Shown: one piece after another, positions 25,364-35,477 of the stretch | How the letters are laid out: the number at the start of each line of letters is the position of its first letter | Position numbering within the stretch: the first letter of the stretch is position 1 | Source of the DNA: Sediminicoccus rosea | GTDB taxonomy: Bacteria > Pseudomonadota > Alphaproteobacteria > Acetobacterales > Acetobacteraceae | Reading direction: 5' to 3' | Length of the DNA: 64,000 nt | Assembly: GCF_033547095.1 (NCBI RefSeq) | Contig: NZ_CP137852.1 | Coordinates: forward strand, 558,001-622,000 | The notes under the pieces: generated by a model | Database searches by the model: none | Told to the model about the DNA's origin: nothing | The model's input: only the letters and a program-made list of their open reading frames with translations | Translations under genes and position numbers: made by a program

Positions 25364-26161
25364 CTACCCCAGGGCCCAGCTCGGCTTGCGCTTCTCGCGG
25401 AAGGCGGCGATGCCCTCGGCGGCCTCGGGGCCGGCGGCGGTGCGGCCAAAGGCCTGGGCGCCGGCCTCGGCATAGCCCTCGGGCGAGAGTGGGCCCAGCG
25501 CGGCCAGCAGCTTCTTCGTCTCCGCCAGCGCGCCGGGCGCGCCCTCCAGCAGCTGCGCGATGCTGGCAGCCACCAGCGCATCCAGGCCCGCACGATCCGG
25601 CGCCACCTCATGCACCAGGCCGCGGCGGACGGCCTCCTCGGCGGTGATCACGCCACCCTCGAGCACCATCCGCGCCGCATTTGGCCGCCCCATGCGGCGG
25701 GCCAGCCAGGGCAGGATCTGCGCGGGGACCAGGCCGCGCCTTGCCTCGGGCGCGGCGAAGCGCGCATCGGCGGTGGCGAAGGCGATGTCGGCGCTGCACA
25801 GGAAGCCGAGGCCGCCGGCATGCGCCGCGCCTTCGACGGCGGCGATCACCACCTGCGGCAGGGCGGAGATCTCGGCATAACGGGCGCCGAGGCGCCGGTT
25901 GCGGAGCTGCATCGCGGCCAGCCGCTCCTCCGGCGTGCCGGCGACGACCTCGGTCAGGTCGAGCCCGGCGCAGAAATGCCCGCCGGCGCCGCGGAGCACC
26001 ACGATGCGCGCCGTGGCATGGCCGCGCAGCTCGTCGAGCAGTTCGTCCAGCGCCTCGCCCATCCCGCCGCCAATGGCGTTGCGGCGGGCGGGGCGGTTCA
26101 GCGTGACGTGAACCACCGGGCCCTCGCGCTGGACGAGGACCGGGGGTTCGGCCTGGCTCAC
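25364..26161 (-). CDS. Enoyl-CoA hydratase/isomerase family protein
   Basis: A 265-residue crotonase-fold protein. VHVTLNRPARRNAIGGGMGEAL is the N-terminal signature. VVLRGAGGHFCAGLDLTEV forms the first oxyanion-hole element, and AAVEGAAHAGGLGFLCSADIAFATADARFAAPEARRGLVP the second. The usual catalytic Glu of hydratases (at the position before G in EG/GE..P) is not obvious; Glu at APEARRG may serve. The specific acyl-CoA is unknown. It begins with GTG at 26161 overlapping the rne stop (GTGA), or with GTG at 26170, so it is coupled to rne translation, an odd pairing. Confidence 0.85.
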   Translation of the reverse strand: MSQAEPPVLVQREGPVVHVTLNRPARRNAIGGGMGEALDELLDELRGHATARIVVLRGAGGHFCAGLDLTEVVAGTPEERLAAMQLRNRRLGARYAEISALPQVVIAAVEGAAHAGGLGFLCSADIAFATADARFAAPEARRGLVPAQILPWLARRMGRPNAARMVLEGGVITAEEAVRRGLVHEVAPDRAGLDALVAASIAQLLEGAPGALAETKKLLAALGPLSPEGYAEAGAQAFGRTAAGPEAAEGIAAFREKRKPSWALG

Positions 26162-28980
26162 CGCTTCCACCAGCCGCCACGGCGGGGAGCGGCGGCCGCC
26201 ACTTCCTCGACCGTCTTGGGCAGGATGGCGGGCCCGATCACCGGCTCGGCCGGGGCGGGCGCCGGGGCGGGGGCCGGTGCAGGGTCAGGCGCCACGGCGA
26301 CCGGCTCAGGCACCGGGGCGGTTTCGGCCACGGGCGTCTCGGCGGGCGCGGCCTCGGCGACGGGCGCGTCGGTGGGGACCGCTACGGCGGCAGGGGCCTC
26401 CACGGGAGCCTCCACGGCGGGGGCGGCCTCGGGCGCCGGGCGGCGGCGGGCGGCTTCGGCCGCGGCTTCGGCGGCGGCTTCGGCAGCCTCCATCGCGGCC
26501 ATCAGCGAATCCGGCGCACCGCCGAAGGGGTCGGCCGGTGTCGGGCCGGCATAGGCGGGGGCGGGGCTCGCCACCGGCTCGGCGGCGTCTTCCGTGGCGT
26601 CGGTGGCGGGCTCGCCCTCGCGGCGGCGGCGGCCACCGCGGCGGCCACGGCGGCGCGGGCCGCGTTCCTCGCCATCACCAGCGGGGCCATCACCAGCGGG
26701 GCCATCACCAGCGGGGCCGTCACCGGCGGGGCCATCGGCCGCCTCGGTGGCGGGCGCCTCGGCATCCTCGGCGCTGGCGGAGGCCTCGGCCTCACCCTCG
26801 CCCTCGGCGGCTTCGGCCTCGCCGGCTTCACCCCGCTCGGGCGCGCCGCCTTCGCGGCGGCCATTGCGGCCACGGCGGCGGCGGCGGGGACGGCGGGCGC
26901 GTTCCTCGGCGGTGCCGCCCTCGGCGGCCTCGGCGGCGCTTTCCTCGGCCGTGTCATCGCCCAAATCCTCGGGCTCCTCCTCGGCATAATCCATGCGGAG
27001 CGCGGCCGGGCGTTCGCTCACCGGGGCAGGCGGCGTCTTGCTGCGCTCGATGCGCGTCTCGGCGCCGTGCAGCGTGTCGTCCGGATCGAACAGCACGGTC
27101 ACACCCCAGCGGCTCTCGATATCGGCCAGGCGGTCGCGCTTCTTGTTCAGCAGGTAGAGGGCGGCGGGCGAGTTCACGCGCACCGTGATCTCGGCGGCGC
27201 GGCGCTTGGCGCACTCCTCCTCGACCGCGCGCAGCACGGCCAGCGCGCTGCTCTCCAGCCCACGGACGGTGCCGCGGCCCAGGCAATGCGGGCAGGTGAC
27301 GAAGGTGGTCTCGGCCAGCGAGGGGCGCAGCCGCTGGCGCGACATCTCGAGCAGGCCGAAATGGCTGATGCGGCCCACCTGGATGCGCGCGCGGTCATTG
27401 CGCAGCGCATCCTTCATGCGCTTCTCCACCATCGCGTTGTGGCGGTTCGCGTCCATGTCGATGAAGTCGACGACGATGAGGCCGGCGAGGTCGCGCAGGC
27501 GCAGCTGGCGGGCGATTTCCTCCGCCGCTTCCAGGTTGGTGCGCAGCGCCGTGTCCTCGATGTTCCGCTCGCGCGTCGAGCGGCCGGAGTTCACGTCGAT
27601 GGCGACCAGCGCCTCGGTCTGGTTGATGACGATATAGCCGCCGGAGCGCAGCTGCACGGTCGGCTCGTGCATCGCATCGAGCTGCGCCTCGGCATTGTAG
27701 CGCGAGAAGAGCGGCACGGTGCCGTCGCGATAGGCCTGGATCTTGCGGACATGCTCGGGCATGAGCATCCGCATGAATTCGCGGGCCGTGGAATAGGCCT
27801 CGTCGCCCTCGACCAGGATCTCGTCCATGTCGCGCGCATAGCCGTCGCGGATGGAGCGCTTGATGAGGTCGGCTTCCTCATAGATCAGCGCGGGCGCGGT
27901 GCTGGCCAGCGTGCGCTCGCGGATGTGGTTCCACAGGCCCAGCAGGTATTCGCAGTCGCGCCGGATCTCGGGCTTGGGCCGCTGGGCGCCCGCGGTGCGG
28001 ACGATGAGCGACATGCCCGGCGGCATGTCCAGCTCGTCAATGACCTCGCGCAGGCGGCGCCGGTCGGAGCTGGAGGTGATCTTGCGGGAGACGCCGCCGC
28101 CGCGGGGCGAGTTCGGCATCAGCACGGAGAAGCGGCCGGCAAGCGAGATGTAGGTGGTGAGGGCGGCGCCCTTGGTGCCGCGCTCTTCCTTCACGACCTG
28201 GATGAGGATGATCTGCCGGCGGCGGATCACCTCCTGGATCTTGTAGTTGCGCAGGAAGCGCGGCGTCGGCCGGCGCTCGCGCATGCGCTCCTCGGTGTCG
28301 GCCTCGGTCTCGCCATCGGGCGTGCCGACCAGCTCGGGCATGGGGGCGGGGGCGTCGTCGCCTTCGGATTCGCCCTCGGCCCGGTCCTCGGCGGCGGCCT
28401 CGGCGCTGGCGTCGTCGCGGGCTTCCTGGCGCGCTTCCTCGCGGGCGGCCTGCTCGGCCTCCAGCTCGGCGGCGAGGTCGGCGGCGATCTCGGCGGCGGT
28501 GGGGGCGACTTCGCCGGCCAGGTCCTCGGGCGCCTCGAGCACGGCGTCATCGCTCACCTGGCGGGGGTCGGCCTCCTCGGCCTCCTCGGCGGGGGCGGGA
28601 CGGCCGGCCTTGACGGCGGCGGCGGCGCGGGCGGCCTGGGCCTGGGCGCGGCGCTCATCCTCGCGCGCCTCGGCCTCGGCCTCCTCGCGCGCTTCCTGCT
28701 GCTGCGCCTCGATCAGCCGCTGCCGGTCGGCGACGGGGATCTGGTAATAGTCGGGGTGGATCTCGCCGAAGGCGAGGAAGCCGTGGCGGTTGCCGCCATA
28801 TTCCACGAAGGCCGCCTGGAGGCTGGGTTCCACCCGGACCACGCGGGCCAGGTAGATATTGCCCTTCAGCGGGAGGCGGTTGGCGGCCTCCAGGTCGAAT
28901 TCGTCAACCCGGTGACCATCCATCACGACCACCCGGGTTTCTTCCGGATGGGCCGCGTCGATCAACATGCGCTTGGTCAT
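26158..28980 (-). CDS. rne: Ribonuclease E/G
   Basis: A 940-residue endoribonuclease that starts mRNA decay and processes rRNA and tRNA. The N-terminal half is the catalytic part: MTKRMLIDAAHPEETRVVV, an S1 domain (GNIYLARVVRVEPSLQAAFVEYG) split by an Ala/Glu-rich acidic insertion of about 150 residues typical of alphaproteobacteria. Then come the 5'-sensor and the DNase I-like domain with VAIDVNSGRST and VVDFIDMD (Mg ligands). CPHCLGRG is the Zn-link. The C-terminal ~300 residues are disordered, with Arg-rich RNA-binding blocks (RRPRRRRRGRNGRR), acidic blocks and a GPAGD tandem repeat. It probably scaffolds a degradosome. The start at 28980 opens a 609-bp gap upstream, which may be an autoregulatory leader. 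Confidence 0.93.
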   Translation of the reverse strand: MTKRMLIDAAHPEETRVVVMDGHRVDEFDLEAANRLPLKGNIYLARVVRVEPSLQAAFVEYGGNRHGFLAFGEIHPDYYQIPVADRQRLIEAQQQEAREEAEAEAREDERRAQAQAARAAAAVKAGRPAPAEEAEEADPRQVSDDAVLEAPEDLAGEVAPTAAEIAADLAAELEAEQAAREEARQEARDDASAEAAAEDRAEGESEGDDAPAPMPELVGTPDGETEADTEERMRERRPTPRFLRNYKIQEVIRRRQIILIQVVKEERGTKGAALTTYISLAGRFSVLMPNSPRGGGVSRKITSSSDRRRLREVIDELDMPPGMSLIVRTAGAQRPKPEIRRDCEYLLGLWNHIRERTLASTAPALIYEEADLIKRSIRDGYARDMDEILVEGDEAYSTAREFMRMLMPEHVRKIQAYRDGTVPLFSRYNAEAQLDAMHEPTVQLRSGGYIVINQTEALVAIDVNSGRSTRERNIEDTALRTNLEAAEEIARQLRLRDLAGLIVVDFIDMDANRHNAMVEKRMKDALRNDRARIQVGRISHFGLLEMSRQRLRPSLAETTFVTCPHCLGRGTVRGLESSALAVLRAVEEECAKRRAAEITVRVNSPAALYLLNKKRDRLADIESRWGVTVLFDPDDTLHGAETRIERSKTPPAPVSERPAALRMDYAEEEPEDLGDDTAEESAAEAAEGGTAEERARRPRRRRRGRNGRREGGAPERGEAGEAEAAEGEGEAEASASAEDAEAPATEAADGPAGDGPAGDGPAGDGPAGDGEERGPRRRGRRGGRRRREGEPATDATEDAAEPVASPAPAYAGPTPADPFGGAPDSLMAAMEAAEAAAEAAAEAARRRPAPEAAPAVEAPVEAPAAVAVPTDAPVAEAAPAETPVAETAPVPEPVAVAPDPAPAPAPAPAPAEPVIGPAILPKTVEEVAAAAPRRGGWWKR
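26671..26730. repeat. 15-bp tandem repeat inside rne
   Basis: Four head-to-tail 15-bp units (26671-26685, 26686-26700, 26701-26715, 26716-26730). The first three are identical and the fourth differs at two positions. They encode repeated GPAGD blocks in the disordered tail of RNase E. The number of units is likely to vary between strains through slippage. Confidence 0.9.
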
Positions 28981-29589
28981 GCAAGGAACACTCCGCACCG
29001 CGACGGGAAGGGGCAGGGCCCGGTTCCGGCCCGCGGCGGAAAAGAGAGAGGGAATCCGGGCGGGGGCCGATCGGCGGCGATGTCGGTGACATGCGCTTTC
29101 GTCCTCACTCGGGGGCGTGGCGCCCGCTGGAACCTGCGCCCAATGGGGCGGCAGGGGCGGGGCGTCGTGCCCAATGGCTCCACCCCCACGGATGTGCGCC
29201 CTTCGCGGGCGGGCGATATCGCGGCAGTCCAGGGGCGCGGAGGTCGAGGGACGACGCGGGCCGGGCTGCACCGCTGGCGCGCTGGCGAAACCGGCCGGCT
29301 GACCGCCAGGTGCCACCCAAGGGGCGTCCATCCGGCGGGATCTGGCCAGGGCCCGGCGCGAACCACACGCGCCCTCTGCCCCTTGTCTCGCCCGCAGCAC
29401 CTATCGCTGGGGCAGGTCACCATACGCGGAAGGGGGGGGGCTCACAACCCGCCTGTTACGATATGTCGCCCGCCCGATGGCCCAAATGGCCGATGATGGG
29501 CCCGCGCTGCCCAAGCGGATGGCACGGAATGCTGGATTTTCGTGCGGATTTCGGTAGAAGGGGCGCGTCGCGGTGGGGGTCGCGGCAGG
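28981..29589. other. Long intergenic region, candidate rne 5' leader
   Basis: This 609-bp region separates rne (minus) from the amidase gene (plus). I find no credible gene. Frames across it are Arg/Gly/Pro-rich shadows. It is very GC-rich, with many G runs, including a run of about ten G near 29433-29442, and can form several stems. RNase E genes commonly carry long structured leaders that the enzyme cleaves to control its own mRNA; that role is an inference here. The amidase promoter should also lie within it. Confidence 0.5.
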
Positions 29590-30378
29590 ATGCAGGGGTT
29601 CCATCGCCGTTTCTTTCTCGCGGGTCTCGCCGGGCTTGGTCTGGCGCCGGCCGCACACGCGCAGGTTGCGCGCGGTCGCCCGCCGCTGCCGCTGGTGGTG
29701 CTCGACCCCGGCCATGGCGGGGCCGATCCGGGTGCCATCGGCCCTGGCGGCACGCAGGAAAAGCGCATCACCCTGCCCATCGCCCTGGAACTGAAGCGCC
29801 TGCTGGAGCAGGGCGGCCGCTGCCGCGTGGCGCTGACCCGCACGCGGGACGTCTTCGTGCCACTGGCCCGCCGGGTGGACCTGGCGCGCGAGCGGGAGGC
29901 CGCGCTGCTGCTCTCCATCCATGCCGATGCCATGCCGGCCGGGCAGGGCCAGGGGCTGCGCGGCGCCTCTGTCTATACCCTGGCCGAAACCGCGACCGAC
30001 CCGCTGGCCGCGGCGCTGGCCCGGCGCGAGAACCTGGCCGACCGCGCGGGTGGCCTGCGCCTGCCCTCCGTCTCGCCCGAGGTGCAGCGCATCCTGCTCA
30101 GCCTCATGCGGCAGGAGACCCGGGCGGGGTCGGAGCGACTCGCGCGCCTCACCGTGAATGCGCTGGATGGCGACGTGCCGCTGCTGAACCAGCCGTTGCG
30201 GCGGGCGCAGTTCGTGGTGCTCAAGGCGCCGGACGTGCCCTCGGCCCTGGTGGAATGCGGCTTCCTCTCGAACCCGGCGGAGGAGGCGCTGCTGCGCCGG
30301 CCGGAGCATCGCGCGCGCATCGCGACCGCGCTGGCCGAGGCGGTGAACGGATTTCTCGGCCGGCGGGTGGCCGCCTAG
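29590..30378 (+). CDS. amiC: Tat-exported N-acetylmuramoyl-L-alanine amidase (AmiC type)
   Basis: A 262-residue periplasmic zinc amidase that cuts the bond between N-acetylmuramic acid and the peptide stem during cell separation. Residues ~5-25 (FHRRFFLAGLAGLGLAPAAHA) form a twin-arginine signal peptide, as in E. coli AmiA and AmiC. The Amidase_3 domain shows VVLDPGHGGADPGAIG with the first Zn His, LLLSIHADAMP with another Zn His, and VPSALVECGFLSNPAEE with the catalytic Glu. There is no N-terminal AMIN domain, unlike E. coli AmiC. The ATG at 29590 is used because the Tat motif follows at once. Its stop overlaps the stop of the convergent xylanase gene by three bases. Confidence 0.88.
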   Translation: MQGFHRRFFLAGLAGLGLAPAAHAQVARGRPPLPLVVLDPGHGGADPGAIGPGGTQEKRITLPIALELKRLLEQGGRCRVALTRTRDVFVPLARRVDLAREREAALLLSIHADAMPAGQGQGLRGASVYTLAETATDPLAAALARRENLADRAGGLRLPSVSPEVQRILLSLMRQETRAGSERLARLTVNALDGDVPLLNQPLRRAQFVVLKAPDVPSALVECGFLSNPAEEALLRRPEHRARIATALAEAVNGFLGRRVAA

Positions 30379-31496
30379 TTCCCCGCGAGCACCTGCGCGA
30401 TCCGCTCGCGCAGGGCCTTGGGGCGCAGCTCCGCATCATAGGGCAGGCCGCGGGTCAGCTGGCCGTCGCGCCGCGCCACGGCGGGTTCCTGCACCAGCCA
30501 GGAATCGCGGTCGGTCAGGCCCCAGGTGAGGATGCTGCGCGCCCCGCCTTCCAGCGCCGCGCGCAGGAATTGCCCGGCGTAATCCGCCACCGCCGCGTCA
30601 CGCAGCGCGAGCGTCGGCGCCAGCACATCTGGCTCGCGCACATCCAGCTCGGTGATGAGGGTGGCGAGGCCGAGGCCGCGCAGCTCCTGCAGGAAGGCCA
30701 CGAAGGGCTCGGGCCGGAAGGGCTCGCGCATCTGCAGATGTGCCTGGATGCCGATGGCGTCGAGCGGGCAGCGCCGGTCCAGCAGGCCGCGCACCACGCG
30801 CAGCAGCCGGGCGCGCTTGATGGCGGCGGCGGGTGTGTCGGCCTCGATGCCGTAGTCGTTCATCGTCAGTCGCAGCGTCGGGTCCACCGAGCGCGCGATG
30901 CGAAGGGCGCGCTCGGGGTAGGAGGGGCCGAGGGCGGCGAGCCAGGGCGTGGGGCGGAGATCCCCATCGGTCGGGTCCGGATTGTCGCTGCCGGGCGGGT
31001 TGCTGATGATCTCGTTCAGCACGTCCCAGTCGCGGATCGAGTCGCGCGTCTCCCGAAGGACGGTGGTGATGTGCTCCTCCAGGATGGCGGCGGCCTGGGC
31101 CGGCCCCTCGGCGATGGCGGGCGCCAGCCAGGCCGGCATGGCGACATGCCAGAGCAGCGCATGGCCACGGACGCGCTGGTTGTGGGCCTGGGCGAAGCGC
31201 AGGATGGGGCGGAGCTGCGCGAAGTCGAAGCGGCCGCGCTCGGGCTGCAGCGCGTCCCACTTGCCCTCCCACTCCGGGACGATGACATCGGCCTCGCGCG
31301 CCACCAGGGCGGCGAGGGCCTGGTCGCTCTCGAGCACCTGGCCGCGCACGGCGGTGCCGAAGCTGAGGCCCCGCGCGCGGGCGATCTGCCGCAGCGACAG
31401 CCCCGGGGCCGGCGCTTGCGCCTGGGCGCAGCCGGGGAGGGCGGCCGCGAGGGCCGCCGTGAGCAGGGGGCGGCGGCCGGGCATGGGCGCGCTCAC
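30375..31496 (-). CDS. GH10 endo-1,4-beta-xylanase
   Basis: A 373-residue exported glycoside hydrolase family 10 protein. The signal peptide ends LAAALPGCAQAQ. Its Cys has Pro two residues before it, so it is not a good lipobox. The barrel motifs are GHALLWHVAMPAWL, RDWDVLNEIIS with the acid/base Glu, MNDYGIEAD, IGIQAHLQM, and ATLITELDVREPD with the nucleophile Glu, then ILTWGLTDRDSWL. It should hydrolyse xylan-type beta-1,4 chains, though GH10 members vary. The GTG start at 31496 overlaps the stop of the desaturase homologue (GTGA); an ATG at 31484 is the alternative. A xylanase is unusual beside a desaturase. Confidence 0.9.
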   Translation of the reverse strand: MSAPMPGRRPLLTAALAAALPGCAQAQAPAPGLSLRQIARARGLSFGTAVRGQVLESDQALAALVAREADVIVPEWEGKWDALQPERGRFDFAQLRPILRFAQAHNQRVRGHALLWHVAMPAWLAPAIAEGPAQAAAILEEHITTVLRETRDSIRDWDVLNEIISNPPGSDNPDPTDGDLRPTPWLAALGPSYPERALRIARSVDPTLRLTMNDYGIEADTPAAAIKRARLLRVVRGLLDRRCPLDAIGIQAHLQMREPFRPEPFVAFLQELRGLGLATLITELDVREPDVLAPTLALRDAAVADYAGQFLRAALEGGARSILTWGLTDRDSWLVQEPAVARRDGQLTRGLPYDAELRPKALRERIAQVLAGN

Positions 31497-32344
31497 GCCG
31501 CGCGGGCGTAAACGGGCTGCGCCTCCCGCGCCAATTGCTGGCGGAACTTCTCCCGCCGCCAGCAGAGCAGGCGCCAGGCGCCGCGCGCGGCGAGGTCCGA
31601 CATGCGGCCGCGCGGCTCCAGGCCGATCGCCTTGAAGATCATGCCCATGCTGCGCTCGATGTGGTGGTAGCGGTAATAGCCCATCGCCCGGCCCATATAG
31701 CCGGCCGAGCAGCGGGCATGCTCATAGGCGACGCCCGGTGGGTCATTGCTGCAATGGAAGGCGAAGGCCAGCTCGTCATCCTCCGTCTCGCCGACGCGGC
31801 CGAGCGCCACCCGCAGCCGGCGCGGGAAGGAGAGGTTCTCGCGCGCCAGGTAGCGCTTCATGTGGTCATAGAAGAGCTTGAAGTGGCGGTATTCGTCGGC
31901 GGCGATGAGGCGGCAGACCTGCTTCAGCACCGGCTCTTCCGAGGCCTCGCCGAGCGCGGTGTAGTAGCTGGAGGTGCCCGTCTCGACCATGCAGCGGGCG
32001 ATGAGCTCGCCGGTGCGCGACCCGCGGATGGAGGCATCCGCCTTCACGTCGATCTTGTAGCCCGCGCGGTAGCGGGCGAAGCTTTCCATGTACTGGAAGG
32101 ACGGGTCGGCCAGCATGGCCCAGCGGCCGAGCGCGTCCCCGTGCTGGTTCTCCTCGACCGCCCAGTTGTCGGCGGCGGCCTGGAAATCCGGATCGTCATG
32201 GAAGACGGATTTGAGATAGGCCGCGTAGTCGTCGCCATTGCGCTCGACCATGGCGGCGGCCTTCACGAGGGGGATGACCTCGGGCTCGACCTTGGAAGGG
32301 TCGAAGCTGTCCCAGGCGATCTGCTCGATATGCCAGTGCTTCAT
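31493..32344 (-). CDS. Ferritin-like di-iron protein of the acyl-ACP desaturase family
   Basis: A 283-residue soluble four-helix-bundle protein. NWAVEENQHGDALGRW (residues ~59-74) closely resembles the EENRHGDLL motif of plant stearoyl-ACP desaturases, and IAADEYRHFKLFYDHM resembles the second DExRH motif. With upstream ETGTSSYY and acidic residues these supply a carboxylate-bridged di-iron site. It may insert a double bond into an acyl carrier-bound chain, or be a related oxidase; plant enzymes are about 360 residues. The gene is translationally coupled to the xylanase gene by a GTGA overlap. It is followed upstream by a 210-bp gap that contains the end of the atp operon. Confidence 0.75.
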   Translation of the reverse strand: MKHWHIEQIAWDSFDPSKVEPEVIPLVKAAAMVERNGDDYAAYLKSVFHDDPDFQAAADNWAVEENQHGDALGRWAMLADPSFQYMESFARYRAGYKIDVKADASIRGSRTGELIARCMVETGTSSYYTALGEASEEPVLKQVCRLIAADEYRHFKLFYDHMKRYLARENLSFPRRLRVALGRVGETEDDELAFAFHCSNDPPGVAYEHARCSAGYMGRAMGYYRYHHIERSMGMIFKAIGLEPRGRMSDLAARGAWRLLCWRREKFRQQLAREAQPVYARAA

Positions 32345-32485
32345 CGTTCCGTCACGGCCTCCATGCGCCAGACATGCGCGCCCGGCGGCATGAGATCAAG
32401 CGGCAGGTGGCGGAAAAGACACGGGATGTGGCGCGGAGGACGCGGGGGAAGAGCGAACTTCCCAGGAGGGGAACCGGGATCGGAG

Positions 32486-32521
32486 CATCTGGCCGCATGT
32501 GCGGCCGGCCCCGTCGCCTGA
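32486..32521 (-). repeat. Partial relative of the palindromic repeat (copy G)
   Basis: On the minus strand, after atpC, CCTCAGGCGACGG runs into GGCCGGCCGC-ACAT-GCGGCC-AGAT. This resembles the first and last parts of the 105-bp repeats with the middle missing. The hairpin GGCCGC-ATGT-GCGGCC lies at 32491-32506 on the plus strand. Relationship is likely but not certain. Confidence 0.45.
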
Positions 32522-32523
32522 GG

Positions 32524-32548
32524 GGCATCACGGCGAAGCCGTGATGCC
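32524..32548 (-). terminator. Terminator hairpin after atpC
   Basis: A perfect 11-bp stem (GGCATCACGGC / GCCGTGATGCC) with a 3-base loop lies 7 bp behind the atpC stop on the minus strand. There is no T tract. It probably ends or stabilises the atp operon transcript. Confidence 0.6.
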
Positions 32549-32554
32549 GAGACA

Positions 32555-32965
32555 TCACGCCGCTTCGGCGACCTCACGCATGGCGCGCATGGCGAGCAGC
32601 GTGGCCATGGCGGCGTCGCGCTTCTCGGGCGTGTCCATCGCGGCCGCATTGTAGGCGGCTTCCGCGGTGGCGATGCGGCGATCGGCCTCGGCCTTGGAGA
32701 GTTCGGCGACGGGCGTCGCCTCATCGGCGAGGATGGTGACGCGCTCGGGCGTCACTTCGGCGAAGCCGCCGGCGACGAAGAGGCGATCAGTGTCGCGGCC
32801 GCCCTCGGTCACGCGGATGGTGCCGCCACGCAGGGCGACGATCATCGGCGCATGGCCGGGCAGGACGCCCATCTCACCCTCGGCGGCGGGAATGACGACC
32901 ATCTCCACCGGACGGGAGAGCAGGAGCTTCTCCGGCGAGACGAGTTCAAGCTGAAACGTGGCCAT
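32555..32965 (-). CDS. atpC: ATP synthase F1 epsilon subunit
   Basis: A 136-residue epsilon subunit of F1, which sits on the gamma stalk at the membrane and inhibits ATP hydrolysis. The N-terminal beta-sandwich shows FQLELVSPEKLLLSRPVEMVVIPAAEGEMGVLPGHAPMI, the family signature. The C-terminal helical hairpin is Ala/Glu-rich. The ATG at 32965 follows GGGGAAG; a TTG one codon earlier is discounted. It is the last gene of atpHAGDC but is separated from atpD by about 190 bp holding palindromic repeat copy C, so its expression may differ from that of the other subunits. Confidence 0.95.
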   Translation of the reverse strand: MATFQLELVSPEKLLLSRPVEMVVIPAAEGEMGVLPGHAPMIVALRGGTIRVTEGGRDTDRLFVAGGFAEVTPERVTILADEATPVAELSKAEADRRIATAEAAYNAAAMDTPEKRDAAMATLLAMRAMREVAEAA

Positions 32966-33019
32966 CAATCTTCCCCGTCAAACCGCGGGCAGCCAGCGTG
33001 TCTGCGCTGCCCCAGGAGG

Positions 33020-33126
33020 ATCCGGCCGCAACGCGGCCGGCGCCGCCCAACTGAGTTACCAACCCGCGCGACAGCCGCGCGGCGAAGCCAAGCGGCCGGA
33101 GGCCGCGCCCGGCGCCTGAGGGCGCC
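33020..33126 (-). repeat. Stop-codon-linked palindromic repeat, copy C (inside atp operon)
   Basis: A 107-bp copy between atpD and atpC. Read on the minus strand (gene sense) from 26 bp after the atpD stop: GGCGCCCTCAGGCGCCGGGC, GGCCTCCGGCC, TTGGCTTCGCCGCGC, a variable middle, TTGGGCGGCGCCGG, then GGCCGC-GTT-GCGGCCGGAT. It is nearly identical to copy A at both ends. Confidence 0.85.
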
Positions 33127-33152
33127 AAAAACAAACGATTGAAGAGGCTGCC

Positions 33153-34595
<1,443 letters not shown>

Positions 34596-35468
34596 TTAAA
34601 GGGCTTCAGCGCCGGAGATGATCTCGATCAGCTCACGGGTGATGTTGGCCTGACGCGTGCGGTTGTAGTTCAGCGTCAGCTTGTTGATCATCTCGCCCGC
34701 ATTGCGCGTGGCGTTGTCCATCGCGGTCATCTGGCTGCCGTAGAAGCCGGCCGCATTGTCCAGCAGCGCGCGGTAGAGCTGGATGGCGAGGTTCTGCGGC
34801 AGGATGCGCGCGAGAATTTCCTCTTCCGTCGGCTCGAACTCGTACTGCATGCCGCCATCCGCCGCGGCTTCCGGCATCGGCGCCGGGATGAGCTGCTGGC
34901 CGGTCGGCGTCTGGCTGATGACGTTCTTGAAGCGGTTGTAGATGAGGGTGCAGACGTCGAACTCGCCCGCCTCCAGCATCTCGCTGATGCGCGCCGTCAC
35001 CTCGGCCGCGTCCTCGAAGCCGATGCGCTTCTTGTTGGCGAAGCTATACTCGCCCACGAAGCGGCTCGCGAATTCGCGCTTGAGATAGACCGCGCCCTTG
35101 CGGCCGACGGTGATGATCTTCACCGTCTTGCCCTCGGCCTCCAGCGCACGCACTGTCGTGCGCGTGAAGCGGCCGACATTGGTGTTGAAGCCGCCGCAGA
35201 GACCGCGCTCGGCCGTCACCACCACCAGCAGGTGCACCTTGTCCGCGCCGGTGCCGACCAGCAGCTTCGGCGCATCCGGCGAACCGGCGACGGAGGCGCC
35301 GAGCGAGGCGAGCATGCGCTCCATGCGCTCGGCATAGGGGCGGGCGGCCTCGGCCTGGGTCTGCGCGCGGCGCAGCTTGGCGGCGGCCACCATCTTCATG
35401 GCCTGCGTGATCTTCCGCGTGGACTTCACGCTGTTGATCCGCAGGCGCAGGCTTTTCAACGTGGCCAT
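34596..35468 (-). CDS. atpG: ATP synthase F1 gamma subunit
   Basis: The 290-residue central stalk subunit that rotates inside alpha3beta3. The N-terminal [36 protein letters not shown] and the C-terminal [38 protein letters not shown] are the two long coiled-coil helices and are canonical. The middle Rossmann-like part contains [15 protein letters not shown]. It starts 9 bp after atpA and precedes atpD by 15 bp. No unusual features are seen. Confidence 0.97.
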   Translation of the reverse strand: MATLKSLRLRINSVKSTRKITQAMKMVAAAKLRRAQTQAEAARPYAERMERMLASLGASVAGSPDAPKLLVGTGADKVHLLVVVTAERGLCGGFNTNVGRFTRTTVRALEAEGKTVKIITVGRKGAVYLKREFASRFVGEYSFANKKRIGFEDAAEVTARISEMLEAGEFDVCTLIYNRFKNVISQTPTGQQLIPAPMPEAAADGGMQYEFEPTEEEILARILPQNLAIQLYRALLDNAAGFYGSQMTAMDNATRNAGEMINKLTLNYNRTRQANITRELIEIISGAEAL

Positions 35469-35477
35469 GTCAGGAGC

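Noticed and set aside
26671-26730. Evenly spaced tandem repeat considered as a CRISPR array
   Set aside because: The units are 15 bp, directly adjacent without spacers, and encode GPAGD repeats in RNase E.
29091-31511. Plus-strand frame of 806 codons through the rne leader and the xylanase region
   Set aside because: It crosses the amidase gene in another frame and opposes the xylanase. It has no homology-like motifs.
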